64,000 nucleotides of DNA. It comes from an uncultured Schlesneria sp. Lineage in GTDB: Bacteria; Planctomycetota; Planctomycetia; Planctomycetales; Planctomycetaceae. The stretch spans positions 17,369 through 81,368 of the forward strand of contig CAIULL010000131.1 in assembly GCA_903899985.1 (NCBI GenBank), given 5' to 3'. Shown one piece after another: positions 1-8,591 of this stretch. The position numbers and the translations under genes were made by a program. Position 1 is the first letter of the stretch. Every line of letters begins with the position of its first letter. The notes beneath the pieces are model-generated. The model made no database searches. It was not told the origin of the DNA and saw nothing but the letters and a program-made list of their open reading frames with translations.

Positions 1-2
1 GT

Positions 3-2537
3 TTGCTGATTGCGCTTCCCTCTGGTCTGCTCGCCGAAGACAAGAAGTCGGTTGATCCTCTCGACTGGCCTTATTGGCGTGGTCCCGAAATGAATGGGAT
101 TTCGCGAGAAAAGAATCTGCCTGATACGTGGTCACCGGATGGCGAGAACGTCATCTGGAGTAAAGCCGAACTGGGTACCCGGTCGACGCCGATCGTGATG
201 AATGGAAAGCTTTATACGCTCGTTCGTCACAATCCAGGGACGACCAAGGAAGCCGAGAAGGTCGTCTGCGCCGACGCCGCAACGGGCGAAATTAAATGGG
301 AAAATATTTTCAACGTCTTTCTGACAGACGTTCCGGATACACGTGTCGGGTGGTCAAGTGTCGTTGGCGATCCCGCAACAGGAAATGTCTTTGCGCTGGG
401 TGTTTGCGGCTACTTCCAGTGCATTGATGGCGAAACGGGAAAGACCATCTGGTCACATTCGATGAGCGAAGAATATGGAATGCTCAGCACTTATGGTGGG
501 CGAACAAATTTTCCAATCGTCTTCGAAAATCTGGTCATTGTGAGTGGGGTTGTCATCGGATGGGGTGAGATGGCGCGGCCTGCTCATCGCATCATTGCCT
601 TCGACAAGCGAAACGGACAGTCGGTTTGGTTCCAGAGCACGAGGCCGCTACCAGAAGACACAACCTATAGCGCTCCGGCGATTTCGGTCATTAACGGACA
701 GGCTCAATACGTCATCGGATGTGGTGACGGCAGCGTTTATGGTCTGCAGCCGCGCACGGGAAAAATTCTCTGGAACTACGATGTCTCGCTTCGTGGCATC
801 AACACGGCACCAACCATCATTGGAAGTACGGTCCTTTGCGGGCACAGCGAAGAAAACCTGGATGACACCGCCATGGGTGCTCTCTTTGCTGTTGACGCAT
901 CCAAAGCGGGCAACATCACGAAATCGGGCGAGCTCTGGAGGACGAAGGAAGAATTTATCGGTAAGACGGCTCCTCTGGTGATCGACGATCGAGTCTATTC
1001 TGTTGACGATGGCGGCATCTTTTTTGTCAACGATTTAAAGACTGGAGCGCTCGTCGGGAAATCGAAAATCGGGACGATGGGTCGTGGTAGCCCGGTCTAT
1101 GGCGATGGAAAAATTTATGTGGTCGACGGCAATGGCCGGTGGTTTATTTTCGCCCCCGATGCAGCCAAAGGACTCAAGAAAGTTCATAGTTTGCGACTGG
1201 AACAAGGCGACGTGAACGCGTCACCGATCATCTCGCATGGCAGAATCTATCTTGCGTGCGAAACCATGATGTATTGTATCGGCAAGGCCGACGCGAAGCC
1301 GACGGCCGATCCTATTCCAGTGGCGGCTGTTGAGACTCCTGTTGCCGAAGACCAGAAGCCAGCAACGGCACTCGTCGTCCCGGTGGAATCACTGCTAAAG
1401 CCTAAGAACAAGCAACAGTATTCTGTCTACGTCTATAATGCAGCCGGACAGTATTTGAAGACGGCCGATCCAAAGGACGTCAAATTTGCGATCCAAGGAC
1501 CCGGTACGATCGATGCTTCGGGTGTTTACACGGGTCCTGGCGGTAGTGTGAACGCTCCAGTCATCGTCAACGCCGAGTTGGGTGAATTGAAGAGTCAGGC
1601 CCGCATTCGAGTGATTCCTGAGGTGACGACAGAGACACCGTGGTCTTTCACTTTTGATGACGGACTTGTCCCGGTAACCGGGGTTGGAATTCGCTATCGT
1701 CACATCGCGATCGATTACGATTTCTATCGAGAATTGAAAGCGAAGGATCCATTAGCGGCAAAGCTGTACATTGCCCTGACGACGCAATTTACTAACGTTC
1801 CTGCACCGAAAGCGACGTATGACGATTCGACACCGGCTCAGGCATTTACTGGCTTTAAGAGATATTTAGGTTTGCTGGAATCGATAACAAATCAGGATCA
1901 GGCAAAAGAGAAACTCGACCCATCGCTGAAGCTGTTGCAGGAGCAAGGGGTGATCGCCGGTTTTGAATGGACAGGAACCGATAAGATTCCCATTCAACTT
2001 GTTGTCACCAAAGGGTCTCGAAAGGTGACAGGCAATGGGGTGATGTGCAAGATTACCACGATTCCGAAGGGGACTCGCAGCCAAGGCTGGCTCGGTCATC
2101 CGGGCTCGAAAAGCTACAGCATTCAGGCGGATGTACTGGCGAATAAAGTCGATGCGGGAGCGGATGCTGACAAAAACGCTAAGGTACCGGATATCGGAGT
2201 GACCAATCAGCGTTATCGGTTTGAGATGATGGGTGCCGCTCAAAAACTCAAGGTCTACTCCTGGGTGCCACACGATCAGAAGGTCCATGAAGTGGATTTT
2301 GCGTGGGAACCAGAGGTCTGGTACACAATGAAGTTCATCGTGACCAATGAAGTGCAGAACGGGGAAAAAGTTTCGGTCTGCCGTGGTAAAGTTTGGAAAC
2401 GTGACGATCCTGAACCATCGCCATGGTCGATCGAATGGGTCGACAGTCCCTCCAACGACAGTGGCAGCCCAGGTTTGGTTGGCAATGCAAAAGACGCCGA
2501 GATCTTCATCGATAACGTCAAAGTTGTGCCACAGTAA
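3..2537 (+). CDS. PQQ-type beta-propeller secreted protein (5' end cut by window)
   Basis: At least 844 aa. The first residues (LIALPSGLLAEDKK) read as the tail of a signal peptide ending at an A-E junction, so the true start lies before the window. Residues about 20-430 carry PQQ/pyrrolo-quinoline-like propeller blades: a WPYWRGPEMNG opening typical of planctomycete members, then repeats of the type 'G-x-V-x-A-x-D-x-x-T-G-x-x-x-W'. A linker rich in Pro/Ala/Val is followed by an Ig-like stretch (about 450-530) and a C-terminal half resembling a concanavalin/LamG-like sandwich that ends in DAEIFIDNVKVV. Whether it binds PQQ cannot be told; most planctomycete relatives are annotated only as propeller proteins. 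The next gene downstream is another propeller protein, so the two are likely co-transcribed and exported together. Function unknown. Confidence 0.85.
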   Translation: MLIALPSGLLAEDKKSVDPLDWPYWRGPEMNGISREKNLPDTWSPDGENVIWSKAELGTRSTPIVMNGKLYTLVRHNPGTTKEAEKVVCADAATGEIKWENIFNVFLTDVPDTRVGWSSVVGDPATGNVFALGVCGYFQCIDGETGKTIWSHSMSEEYGMLSTYGGRTNFPIVFENLVIVSGVVIGWGEMARPAHRIIAFDKRNGQSVWFQSTRPLPEDTTYSAPAISVINGQAQYVIGCGDGSVYGLQPRTGKILWNYDVSLRGINTAPTIIGSTVLCGHSEENLDDTAMGALFAVDASKAGNITKSGELWRTKEEFIGKTAPLVIDDRVYSVDDGGIFFVNDLKTGALVGKSKIGTMGRGSPVYGDGKIYVVDGNGRWFIFAPDAAKGLKKVHSLRLEQGDVNASPIISHGRIYLACETMMYCIGKADAKPTADPIPVAAVETPVAEDQKPATALVVPVESLLKPKNKQQYSVYVYNAAGQYLKTADPKDVKFAIQGPGTIDASGVYTGPGGSVNAPVIVNAELGELKSQARIRVIPEVTTETPWSFTFDDGLVPVTGVGIRYRHIAIDYDFYRELKAKDPLAAKLYIALTTQFTNVPAPKATYDDSTPAQAFTGFKRYLGLLESITNQDQAKEKLDPSLKLLQEQGVIAGFEWTGTDKIPIQLVVTKGSRKVTGNGVMCKITTIPKGTRSQGWLGHPGSKSYSIQADVLANKVDAGADADKNAKVPDIGVTNQRYRFEMMGAAQKLKVYSWVPHDQKVHEVDFAWEPEVWYTMKFIVTNEVQNGEKVSVCRGKVWKRDDPEPSPWSIEWVDSPSNDSGSPGLVGNAKDAEIFIDNVKVVPQ

Positions 2538-2614
2538 TTCAACTTGCGATACGACCCCTAATTGCGCATTTCAATAACTGACGCCGGAAGACGATTTCAC
2601 GATAAGGAATGACA

Positions 2615-4336
2615 ATGGTTTCACTTTCAACAAAAATCGCCGTCGTGGCGCTCGGTTTTGCAATCGCTGGTTCGGTATCAGGTGCCGACAAATTTAATCC
2701 GACCGACGACGCAATGAATTTCATCAGCAAGATGAAGGTCAGCAAGTACGACTGGCCACAATGGGGCGGTTCCCCTCATCGCAATAACACACCTGCCGGT
2801 GAAAACATTCCATTCAAATGGAATCTCGAAACTGGTGAAAACGTCCTGTGGGCTTCACCACTTGGTTCACAGACCTACGGAAACCCTGTCATAGCGAATG
2901 GCAAGGTATTTGTCGGTACGAACAATACTCATGGGTACTTGAAACGATATCCATCGAAGATTGACCTCGGAGTTCTTCTCGCATTCGAGGAAAAAACGGG
3001 CAAGTTTTTGTGGCAGGCATCGTCACCAAAACTCCCGACCGGTCGTGTTCATGATTGGCCGCAACAAGGGGTCTGTTCTACCGTTTATTGCGATGACAAG
3101 CGTCTCTGGTACAACACCAGCCGAGGTGAAGTCGTTTGCCTGGATGTCGAGGGTTTCCACGATGGCGAGAACGATGGGCCGTTTAAAGCAGAAGCCAATG
3201 AAAACCTCGATGAAGCCGATATCATCTGGCGTTATGACATGATGGGTGATCTCGGCGTTTCACAGCACAACATGTGTTCGTGTTCAATCACCTGTGTTGG
3301 GGATCGCTGTTTTGTCATCACTGGAAACGGTGTGGACGAAGGTCACATCAACCTTCCAGCACCAAATGCACCTAGTTTCATTTGCCTCGACAAGAATACG
3401 GGGAAATTGCTTTGGACCGACAAATCGCCCGGATTGAACATCCTTCACGGACAATGGTCCAGCCCATGCGTGTTTGAGGCTGGCGGACGCGAACAGGTCG
3501 TGATGGGGGGCGGTGACGGGTGGCTTTACAGTTTCGACCCCGCTGGAGATGGCAAAGGGGGAGCCAAGCTGATCTGGAAATTTGACGGCAATCCGAAAGA
3601 TTCTCTGTACGTACTTGGCGGTCGATCAACCCGAAATCACCTCATCAGTACGCCTGTCTTCTACGACGGCTATGTTTACGTAGGAATGGGAGAAGATCCT
3701 GAACATGGTGAGGGGAATGGCCATCTGTATTGCATCGATCCTACCAAACGGGGAGACGTGAGTCTCGAATTGGCCGTCGATGCTGAAGGGAAGGAGATTC
3801 CCCACAAACGGCTGAAAGCAGTCGACTCCAGTAAGGGTGAAAAAGCGATCCCCAATCCGAATACGGCCGCCATCTGGCATTACGATGTCGTCGATCGTAA
3901 CAAAAACGGTAAGAAGGAATTTGAAGAAACAATGCATCGCACAATGGGAAGCGTTGCAATTAAAGATGACCTGCTTTTCGTGACGGACATCGGGGGGCTT
4001 GTCCATTGTGTTGATGCGAAGAAAGTTGTCGATGGAAAACCCGTCGTCTACTGGACTCACGACATGTTTTCGGCAGCTTGGGGTTCAGTATTAATCGTCG
4101 ACGGTAAAGTCTACGTGGGCGATGAAGACGGAGACATCACCGTCTTCGAGCTTTCGAAAGATTTGAACGTTCTCGCCGAAAACAACATGATCAACTCACT
4201 CTATACGACGCCGGTTGTCGCAAGCGACACACTTTTCATTGCCAATAAAAGCACTCTGATCGCCCTGAAAGCGGGAGCTAAGCTTAAAGGGGGCGTCAAA
4301 CAGGGCTCAACCGAAGATGCTGGCGGCAATGAATGA
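2615..4336 (+). CDS. PQQ-type beta-propeller secreted protein
   Basis: 573 aa from the second of two in-frame ATGs. I chose 2615 because AAGGA (2604-2608) sits 6 nt before it, while the ATG at 2609 is too close to that site. The N-terminus (VSLSTKIAVVALGFAIAG...SGA) is a signal peptide. The mature protein opens with DWPQWGGSPHRNN and has propeller blades throughout (ENVLWASPLGSQTYGNP, ICLDKNTGKLLWTDKS, VYVGDEDGDITVFE). A Cys pair (NMCSCSITC, about residue 220) could form a disulfide outside the cytoplasm. It lies 77 nt after the previous propeller gene and overlaps coaE by 20 nt, suggesting one transcript. Family known; substrate or partner unknown. Confidence 0.88.
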   Translation: MVSLSTKIAVVALGFAIAGSVSGADKFNPTDDAMNFISKMKVSKYDWPQWGGSPHRNNTPAGENIPFKWNLETGENVLWASPLGSQTYGNPVIANGKVFVGTNNTHGYLKRYPSKIDLGVLLAFEEKTGKFLWQASSPKLPTGRVHDWPQQGVCSTVYCDDKRLWYNTSRGEVVCLDVEGFHDGENDGPFKAEANENLDEADIIWRYDMMGDLGVSQHNMCSCSITCVGDRCFVITGNGVDEGHINLPAPNAPSFICLDKNTGKLLWTDKSPGLNILHGQWSSPCVFEAGGREQVVMGGGDGWLYSFDPAGDGKGGAKLIWKFDGNPKDSLYVLGGRSTRNHLISTPVFYDGYVYVGMGEDPEHGEGNGHLYCIDPTKRGDVSLELAVDAEGKEIPHKRLKAVDSSKGEKAIPNPNTAAIWHYDVVDRNKNGKKEFEETMHRTMGSVAIKDDLLFVTDIGGLVHCVDAKKVVDGKPVVYWTHDMFSAAWGSVLIVDGKVYVGDEDGDITVFELSKDLNVLAENNMINSLYTTPVVASDTLFIANKSTLIALKAGAKLKGGVKQGSTEDAGGNE

Positions 4337-4988
4337 TGCATCTCTTGGGTCTGAATTGCAGGATATGACATCCAAACACATTCCGGTCATTGGTATTGTG
4401 GGTGGGATCGGGTCGGGAAAAAGTGCCGTTGCCAACTGGGTCGCGGCACAGTCCGACGTAGCGGTGATTGATGCAGACAAACTGGGACACGATGCCCTGA
4501 AGTCGGATAACGTTAAAGACGCACTTCTTCGACGGTTTAGCATCGATATTCTTGGAGCTGACGGGTCCATCAATCGGTCAGCTTTGGCCAGGAAAGTTTT
4601 TGGAGATCATCCAGAGCAGCTGGCGGCGAGGCATGATCTCGAGCAAATTGTTCATCCTGAGATTGGTCGAAGGATTTCAGAAGACGTTGCTCTTGCGGCA
4701 GCTAACGGTCGAAAGGGAGTCATGCTCGATGCCGCCATCCTTCTCGAAGCAGGTTGGCGAAAGTTGTGTGATCTTGTGATCTTCGTAGACACTCCTGATG
4801 CCATACGATGGTCTCGCATTCAGAAAAATCGCAACTGGACGGAAGATGAGCTTCGGCGGCGCGAAGCCAGCCAGTGGAGCTTGGACAGAAAGCGTCAAGA
4901 CGCGGACTTCGTTATCGCAAACGATCGCGATCTGGAGTATGCCGGCAGACAGCTTCTAAAAATCCTTGGAGCACGAGGCGTCGTTTAA
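4317..4988 (+). CDS. coaE: dephospho-CoA kinase
   Basis: 223 aa. Catalyses the last step of coenzyme A synthesis, phosphorylating the 3'-OH of the ribose of dephospho-CoA with ATP, in the cytosol. The P-loop GGIGSGKS is at residues 29-36, followed by the expected DADKLGHDAL motif, the lid region with HPEIGRRI, and VIFVDTPDAIRWSRIQ. Length fits the family (about 200-220 aa). The start is uncertain: 4317 or the ATG at 4329 both overlap the end of the upstream propeller gene, while the ATG at 4365 would avoid the overlap but has AGGA only 1 nt away. The overlap suggests coupled translation with an unrelated secreted protein, so it is probably just compact packing. Confidence 0.93.
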   Translation: MLAAMNDASLGSELQDMTSKHIPVIGIVGGIGSGKSAVANWVAAQSDVAVIDADKLGHDALKSDNVKDALLRRFSIDILGADGSINRSALARKVFGDHPEQLAARHDLEQIVHPEIGRRISEDVALAAANGRKGVMLDAAILLEAGWRKLCDLVIFVDTPDAIRWSRIQKNRNWTEDELRRREASQWSLDRKRQDADFVIANDRDLEYAGRQLLKILGARGVV

Positions 4989-4997
4989 GTAGCTTAA

Positions 4998-5034
4998 TTT
5001 CAATTCTTAGTTGATTCTCACCTTGGAATTGAAA
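4998..5034 (+). terminator. possible weak terminator after coaE
   Basis: TTTCAATTC (4998-5006) and GAATTGAAA (5026-5034) form a 9-bp AT-rich stem with a 19-nt loop just after the coaE stop, followed by AAGAAG rather than a T-run. A stop signal for the coaE transcript is possible but weakly supported. Confidence 0.25.
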
Positions 5035-5194
5035 AAGAAGCGTTATGGTCCCTACAGGATGTATTTACGGAATTATCCGATTTTCCGTCAAATTCGATTC
5101 AAGTGACTCTGCGAATGGTGCCGATTCTGTTGTTGGGCTGCGTAGAGTTTGCGCGGCTTTATGGATTTTGAGTCGCTTCGGCACCAGGGATGAA

Positions 5195-5416
5195 ATGATG
5201 CGACATCGCCTTCGACTATTTACCGGTGAAGAAGAGACGACTCAGGCAGTTGCCGAGAATGTCACTGTTCGTTTAAGTGACATCTCGCGGGCTTTGCTCG
5301 ACGCCGCTCGATGGAATCGGACATGGCTGGCCGATTTTGCCGATGATGAAATTCAGGTTTCAAGTGATCTTTACGAGATCATTTCCGCATACATGCGATT
5401 GCGGCCAGGTGCGTGA
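5195..5416 (+). CDS. small hypothetical protein
   Basis: 73 aa, start ATG-ATG at 5195/5198 with AGGGA at 5186-5190. The frame is open further upstream (to 5045), but that part reads as non-coding (Cys/Ser-rich, no ribosome site). The protein (MMRHRLRLFTGEEETTQAV..., ending SAYMRLRPGA) looks natural: charged, with amphipathic helices and no membrane segment. It resembles small cytosolic planctomycete proteins of unknown function in style, but I cannot name a family. It lies between coaE and the glycerate kinase gene on the same strand. Confidence 0.55.
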   Translation: MMRHRLRLFTGEEETTQAVAENVTVRLSDISRALLDAARWNRTWLADFADDEIQVSSDLYEIISAYMRLRPGA

Positions 5417-5549
5417 CGAGGTTAAGCTCGAAGCAGTAGCGGCAGAAGTTGCCGGTTCGTTCAATCGAACCAGGTCGATTCATCGACTTCTCACATCGTG
5501 CCACTAGATGACTATCAGCGACCACTTTTCATCTTTGGGATGACGATAA

Positions 5550-6908
5550 GTGACTCTGCGAAAACAGGCAGAGGCCATTTGGAGCGCGGGTGTCGCCGCA
5601 GTTGACTCTGCGACGCTGGTTCGTCGTGCGTTCCTGTGCGACCGTACTTCCATTACGGTCGCCAGTGAGAGGCTCGAAGTTGCTTCGATTGGTCGTATCG
5701 TCGTTGTCGGCGCCGGAAAAGCCGGGGCTGGTATGGCCGCTGGTATTGAGTCGTCGCTCGGAAGCGGATTGGTGGAATCCAAGGTTGTTGGATGGGTCAA
5801 TGTCCCTTCCGATTGCGTTCGACCATTGCGGAAGATTCATTTACACGCTGCTCGCCCTGCGGGATTAAATGAACCAACTTCTGATGGCGTGTTTGGTTGC
5901 CAGCGAATACTGGAGCTGGTTTCATCACTCAATGCAAACGATTTATGCCTGGTGTTAATATCAGGTGGCGGTAGTGCACTTTTACCCGCCCCGGTTCCAG
6001 GAATCAGTCTGGAAGACAAACTCAAGGTGACTCGTTGCCTGATGCAATCTGGAGCCTCGATCCAGGAACTCAATACCGTTCGCAAGCGACTCTCGCTTGT
6101 GAAAGGGGGAGGCCTTCTGAGAGCGGCCAAGGCGGGAAGAATGATTGCTTTGATCATTTCAGACGTCCCGGGCGATCCTCTGGATATTATTGCGTCCGGG
6201 CCAACAGTCTGTGACACCGGCACCGCGAACGACGCACTTGCAGTACTTCAGAAATATGCTGCCTGCACAGGTCACGATTCAACTGTATCGGACTCTGTTC
6301 GGAAGGTTCTGGAAGAGCAGACTCGAAATTCCGACTCGCGAAGTGTTCCCTCAATTGATTGTCGAAACTGCATTATCGGCAACAATCAAACGGCACTCGA
6401 TGCGGCAGCATCCCATGCGCGATCGCTCGGGTTCGAAGTCCGCAACCTCGGTACGAATCGTCAGGGTATCGCGAGCGAAATTGGTTTCGAATTAGCAGAA
6501 ACCTGTCTTCGCTCGTGCCAAGAGACTATGGGACAAGGTCTGTGCTTTCTGGGCGGAGGCGAACCTGTTGTCAAACTGGCCGCGACCGATCTCCCTCGAA
6601 AGGGGGGCCGAAACCAGGAAGTGGCATTGGCGGCCGGTCACCGCTGGGCAAATGAGGACATCCGACGTTTCATCGTTTTATCCGGTGGGACAGACGGTGA
6701 GGATGGCCCGACCGATGCAGCCGGTGCTTTTTATGACTCGGTAATCCAATCGAACGCCCGGGAACGTGGGTTACAACCGGGTAATTTTCTGGCGATTAAT
6801 GATTCATACACCTTTTTCGATCAGGTGGGTGGACTGATTAAGACAGGGCCCACTCACACCAACGTAATGGACTTGCAAATCGCACTCGTGTCTGGCGATG
6901 AAAAATGA
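5550..6908 (+). CDS. glycerate 2-kinase (MOFRL/DUF4147 family)
   Basis: 452 aa, GTG start. Phosphorylates D-glycerate, in this family to 2-phosphoglycerate, feeding lower glycolysis or the serine cycle. Visible motifs: an N-terminal nucleotide-binding-like VVVGAGKAGAGMA (about 50-63), the catalytic-domain signature LISGGGSALLPAPVPG (about 138-153), a basic stretch TVRKRLSLVKGGGLL, then ISDVPGDPLDIIASGPT. The C-terminal MOFRL domain contains GGGEPVVKL, GGRNQEVAL and GGTDGEDGPTDAAGA, as expected. Length matches the family. Its stop overlaps the next gene by 4 nt (ATGA), so the two are translationally coupled. Alternatives are hydroxypyruvate-reductase mis-annotations common in this family. Confidence 0.92.
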   Translation: MTLRKQAEAIWSAGVAAVDSATLVRRAFLCDRTSITVASERLEVASIGRIVVVGAGKAGAGMAAGIESSLGSGLVESKVVGWVNVPSDCVRPLRKIHLHAARPAGLNEPTSDGVFGCQRILELVSSLNANDLCLVLISGGGSALLPAPVPGISLEDKLKVTRCLMQSGASIQELNTVRKRLSLVKGGGLLRAAKAGRMIALIISDVPGDPLDIIASGPTVCDTGTANDALAVLQKYAACTGHDSTVSDSVRKVLEEQTRNSDSRSVPSIDCRNCIIGNNQTALDAAASHARSLGFEVRNLGTNRQGIASEIGFELAETCLRSCQETMGQGLCFLGGGEPVVKLAATDLPRKGGRNQEVALAAGHRWANEDIRRFIVLSGGTDGEDGPTDAAGAFYDSVIQSNARERGLQPGNFLAINDSYTFFDQVGGLIKTGPTHTNVMDLQIALVSGDEK

Positions 6909-7510
6909 CGGTCGTTTTCAAGCTCGGAGGCAGCCTGTTGACGTTGCCCGGACTCGTGGAAAAGCTTAGGACTGTCCTTGATCAATTCTCTGACAAAAAT
7001 CGGTTGCTTGTGATTGGCGGTGGTGCGTCCGCAGATGTTGTCCGCGACTGGAGCCAGATTCATCAACTGAGTGACGAAATCGCTCATTGGCTTGCGATTG
7101 CCAGTACCGACTTGAATCGTCAGTTTATTGAAACCTTATTTTCATATCGGTCAGTCAGCGATCGCGAGGAAGCGACTCGTCTTTGGTCTATCGACTCGTC
7201 ACCGCTACTTTTGGATTGCAGCCGATTTGTCAAAAACGAAGAAGCAAAGTCGCGTGAACCGCTACCACATGATTGGAATGTGACCAGCGACTCGATTTCT
7301 GGTTGGGCGGCACTGCGATGGCCTGCGGATGAGCTCGTCTTGCTGAAGTCCGTCCCGACGCCCGTCAACATGACGGCTCAGGCGGCCGGTGAAAAATCCC
7401 TGGTCGACCCATACTTCTCTCACATTTCCAAGGATCTTCGAAAGATCTCATGGTGTAATCTTCGAGCAGCACAAATTGTCATCGAGCCGTGGTTGTTAAA
7501 TTGTCGCTAA
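6905..7510 (+). CDS. amino-acid-kinase-fold protein (AAK superfamily)
   Basis: 201 aa, ATG overlapping the glycerate kinase stop (ATGA). The N-terminal VFKLGGSLLTLPG and LLVIGGGASADVVRDW are the two glycine-rich loops of the aspartokinase/uridylate kinase/acetylglutamate kinase fold. The C-terminal part (DELVLLKSVPTP, then a short Asp-containing stretch) fits the nucleotide-binding half. It is shorter than aspartokinase or acetylglutamate kinase (about 260-450 aa) and closer in size to the archaeal MfnE-type kinases (phosphorylating aminomethylfuran phosphate in methanofuran synthesis) and to the small kinase encoded with H4MPT-linked C1 genes in methylotrophs and planctomycetes. Assignment to that branch is inference; the fold is well supported. 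Coupling to glycerate kinase suggests shared expression. Confidence 0.75.
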   Translation: MTVVFKLGGSLLTLPGLVEKLRTVLDQFSDKNRLLVIGGGASADVVRDWSQIHQLSDEIAHWLAIASTDLNRQFIETLFSYRSVSDREEATRLWSIDSSPLLLDCSRFVKNEEAKSREPLPHDWNVTSDSISGWAALRWPADELVLLKSVPTPVNMTAQAAGEKSLVDPYFSHISKDLRKISWCNLRAAQIVIEPWLLNCR

Positions 7511-8326
7511 TCATGCGAAGTAATCGATGCCGTTCTGAAACAGCTTCAACCCCGCACCGTTTCCTTCAAGGTTCAACCGCGTCCATTGAGGATGTTGAGT
7601 CGCAAACAGGAATCGTTCCGGGTGCGGCATCAAGCCCAGAATTCGACCACTTGGATCGCTTAAACCAGCAATGTCGGCAACCGCTCCATTTGGATTCGCC
7701 TCCCATCGTTCATTAATCGGGTTTGACGCCCCGTCGCTTCCCGCAGCCCAAGGCGCATACTGAATCGCGATCTGATGTTGATTTCGCCATGTTTCCACGA
7801 CATCCGCACTGCGCGGGACAAGTCGCCCCTCGGCATGTGCGATGGGAAGGTCCAGTTCCGAGATGTCGCGTAGAAACACGTTATTCGAGCCACCAACTTT
7901 CAGATGGACCCATCGAGCGGTATATCTTCCATTATGATTCCATGTCAGTGTCGCATCTGCATCGCTTCGATCAGATTTCCCCCAACCTGCGGCACCATAG
8001 GGCAATACACCTGCTTTCAGCAATGTTTGAAAGCCGTTGCAGATTCCCAGCACGAGTTTGTCAGCGGTTAGGAATTGGCGAACGACGTCGCCGAGATGAC
8101 CTCGAAGCTGGCTGGAAAAGACGACCCCTGCACCGATATCGTCTCCATAACTAAAGCCGCCAGGAATGCAAAGGATTTGATAATCTTCGAGAAGCGACGG
8201 TTGCTCGATGAGGCGAAACAAGTGGACTCGATCCGCACGACCTCCGCAGGAATCGAACGCATAAGCCGTTTCGACATCACAATTCGTCCCGGGAGCACGC
8301 AAGACACAAACACGAGGCGACGCCAT
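7511..8326 (-). CDS. purQ: phosphoribosylformylglycinamidine synthase, glutaminase subunit
   Basis: 271 aa. Supplies ammonia from glutamine to PurL for conversion of FGAR to FGAM in purine synthesis. The start is ATG 8326 (MASPRVCVLRAPGTNCDVE); the open frame extends to 8416 but that part lacks family similarity, and AAGGA lies about 11 nt upstream. Class I amidotransferase features: PGGFSYGDDIGAG oxyanion region, nucleophile Cys96 in GICNGFQ, and the His-Glu of the catalytic triad in MPHPERF. It is slightly longer than the bacterial small PurQ (about 225 aa). It meets the AAK gene tail to tail with no spacer. No purL or purS is in the window. Confidence 0.93.
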   Translation of the reverse strand: MASPRVCVLRAPGTNCDVETAYAFDSCGGRADRVHLFRLIEQPSLLEDYQILCIPGGFSYGDDIGAGVVFSSQLRGHLGDVVRQFLTADKLVLGICNGFQTLLKAGVLPYGAAGWGKSDRSDADATLTWNHNGRYTARWVHLKVGGSNNVFLRDISELDLPIAHAEGRLVPRSADVVETWRNQHQIAIQYAPWAAGSDGASNPINERWEANPNGAVADIAGLSDPSGRILGLMPHPERFLFATQHPQWTRLNLEGNGAGLKLFQNGIDYFA

Positions 8327-8591
8327 CTTCCACCAGTTCCTTAACGGAAAACGACGACCTCCCGACAAATTCGTGACGACTGTCGATTCCAAACTTTGAG
8401 TCTGCATATCATACAAACATGAGGCTCGGTCACAACAGCGGACATCGCAGCTCTCTTTTTAATCGGTAAGACGTCTGCTTCCACCCTGCGGTTATCCGAT
8501 TCATTCAAAGCAAGATTTCCCCCGATGCGTGAACTTCACCGACATGACAGGTATCCTGCAGATTCTTAAGTCATTAACCGAAGGATTTTCG

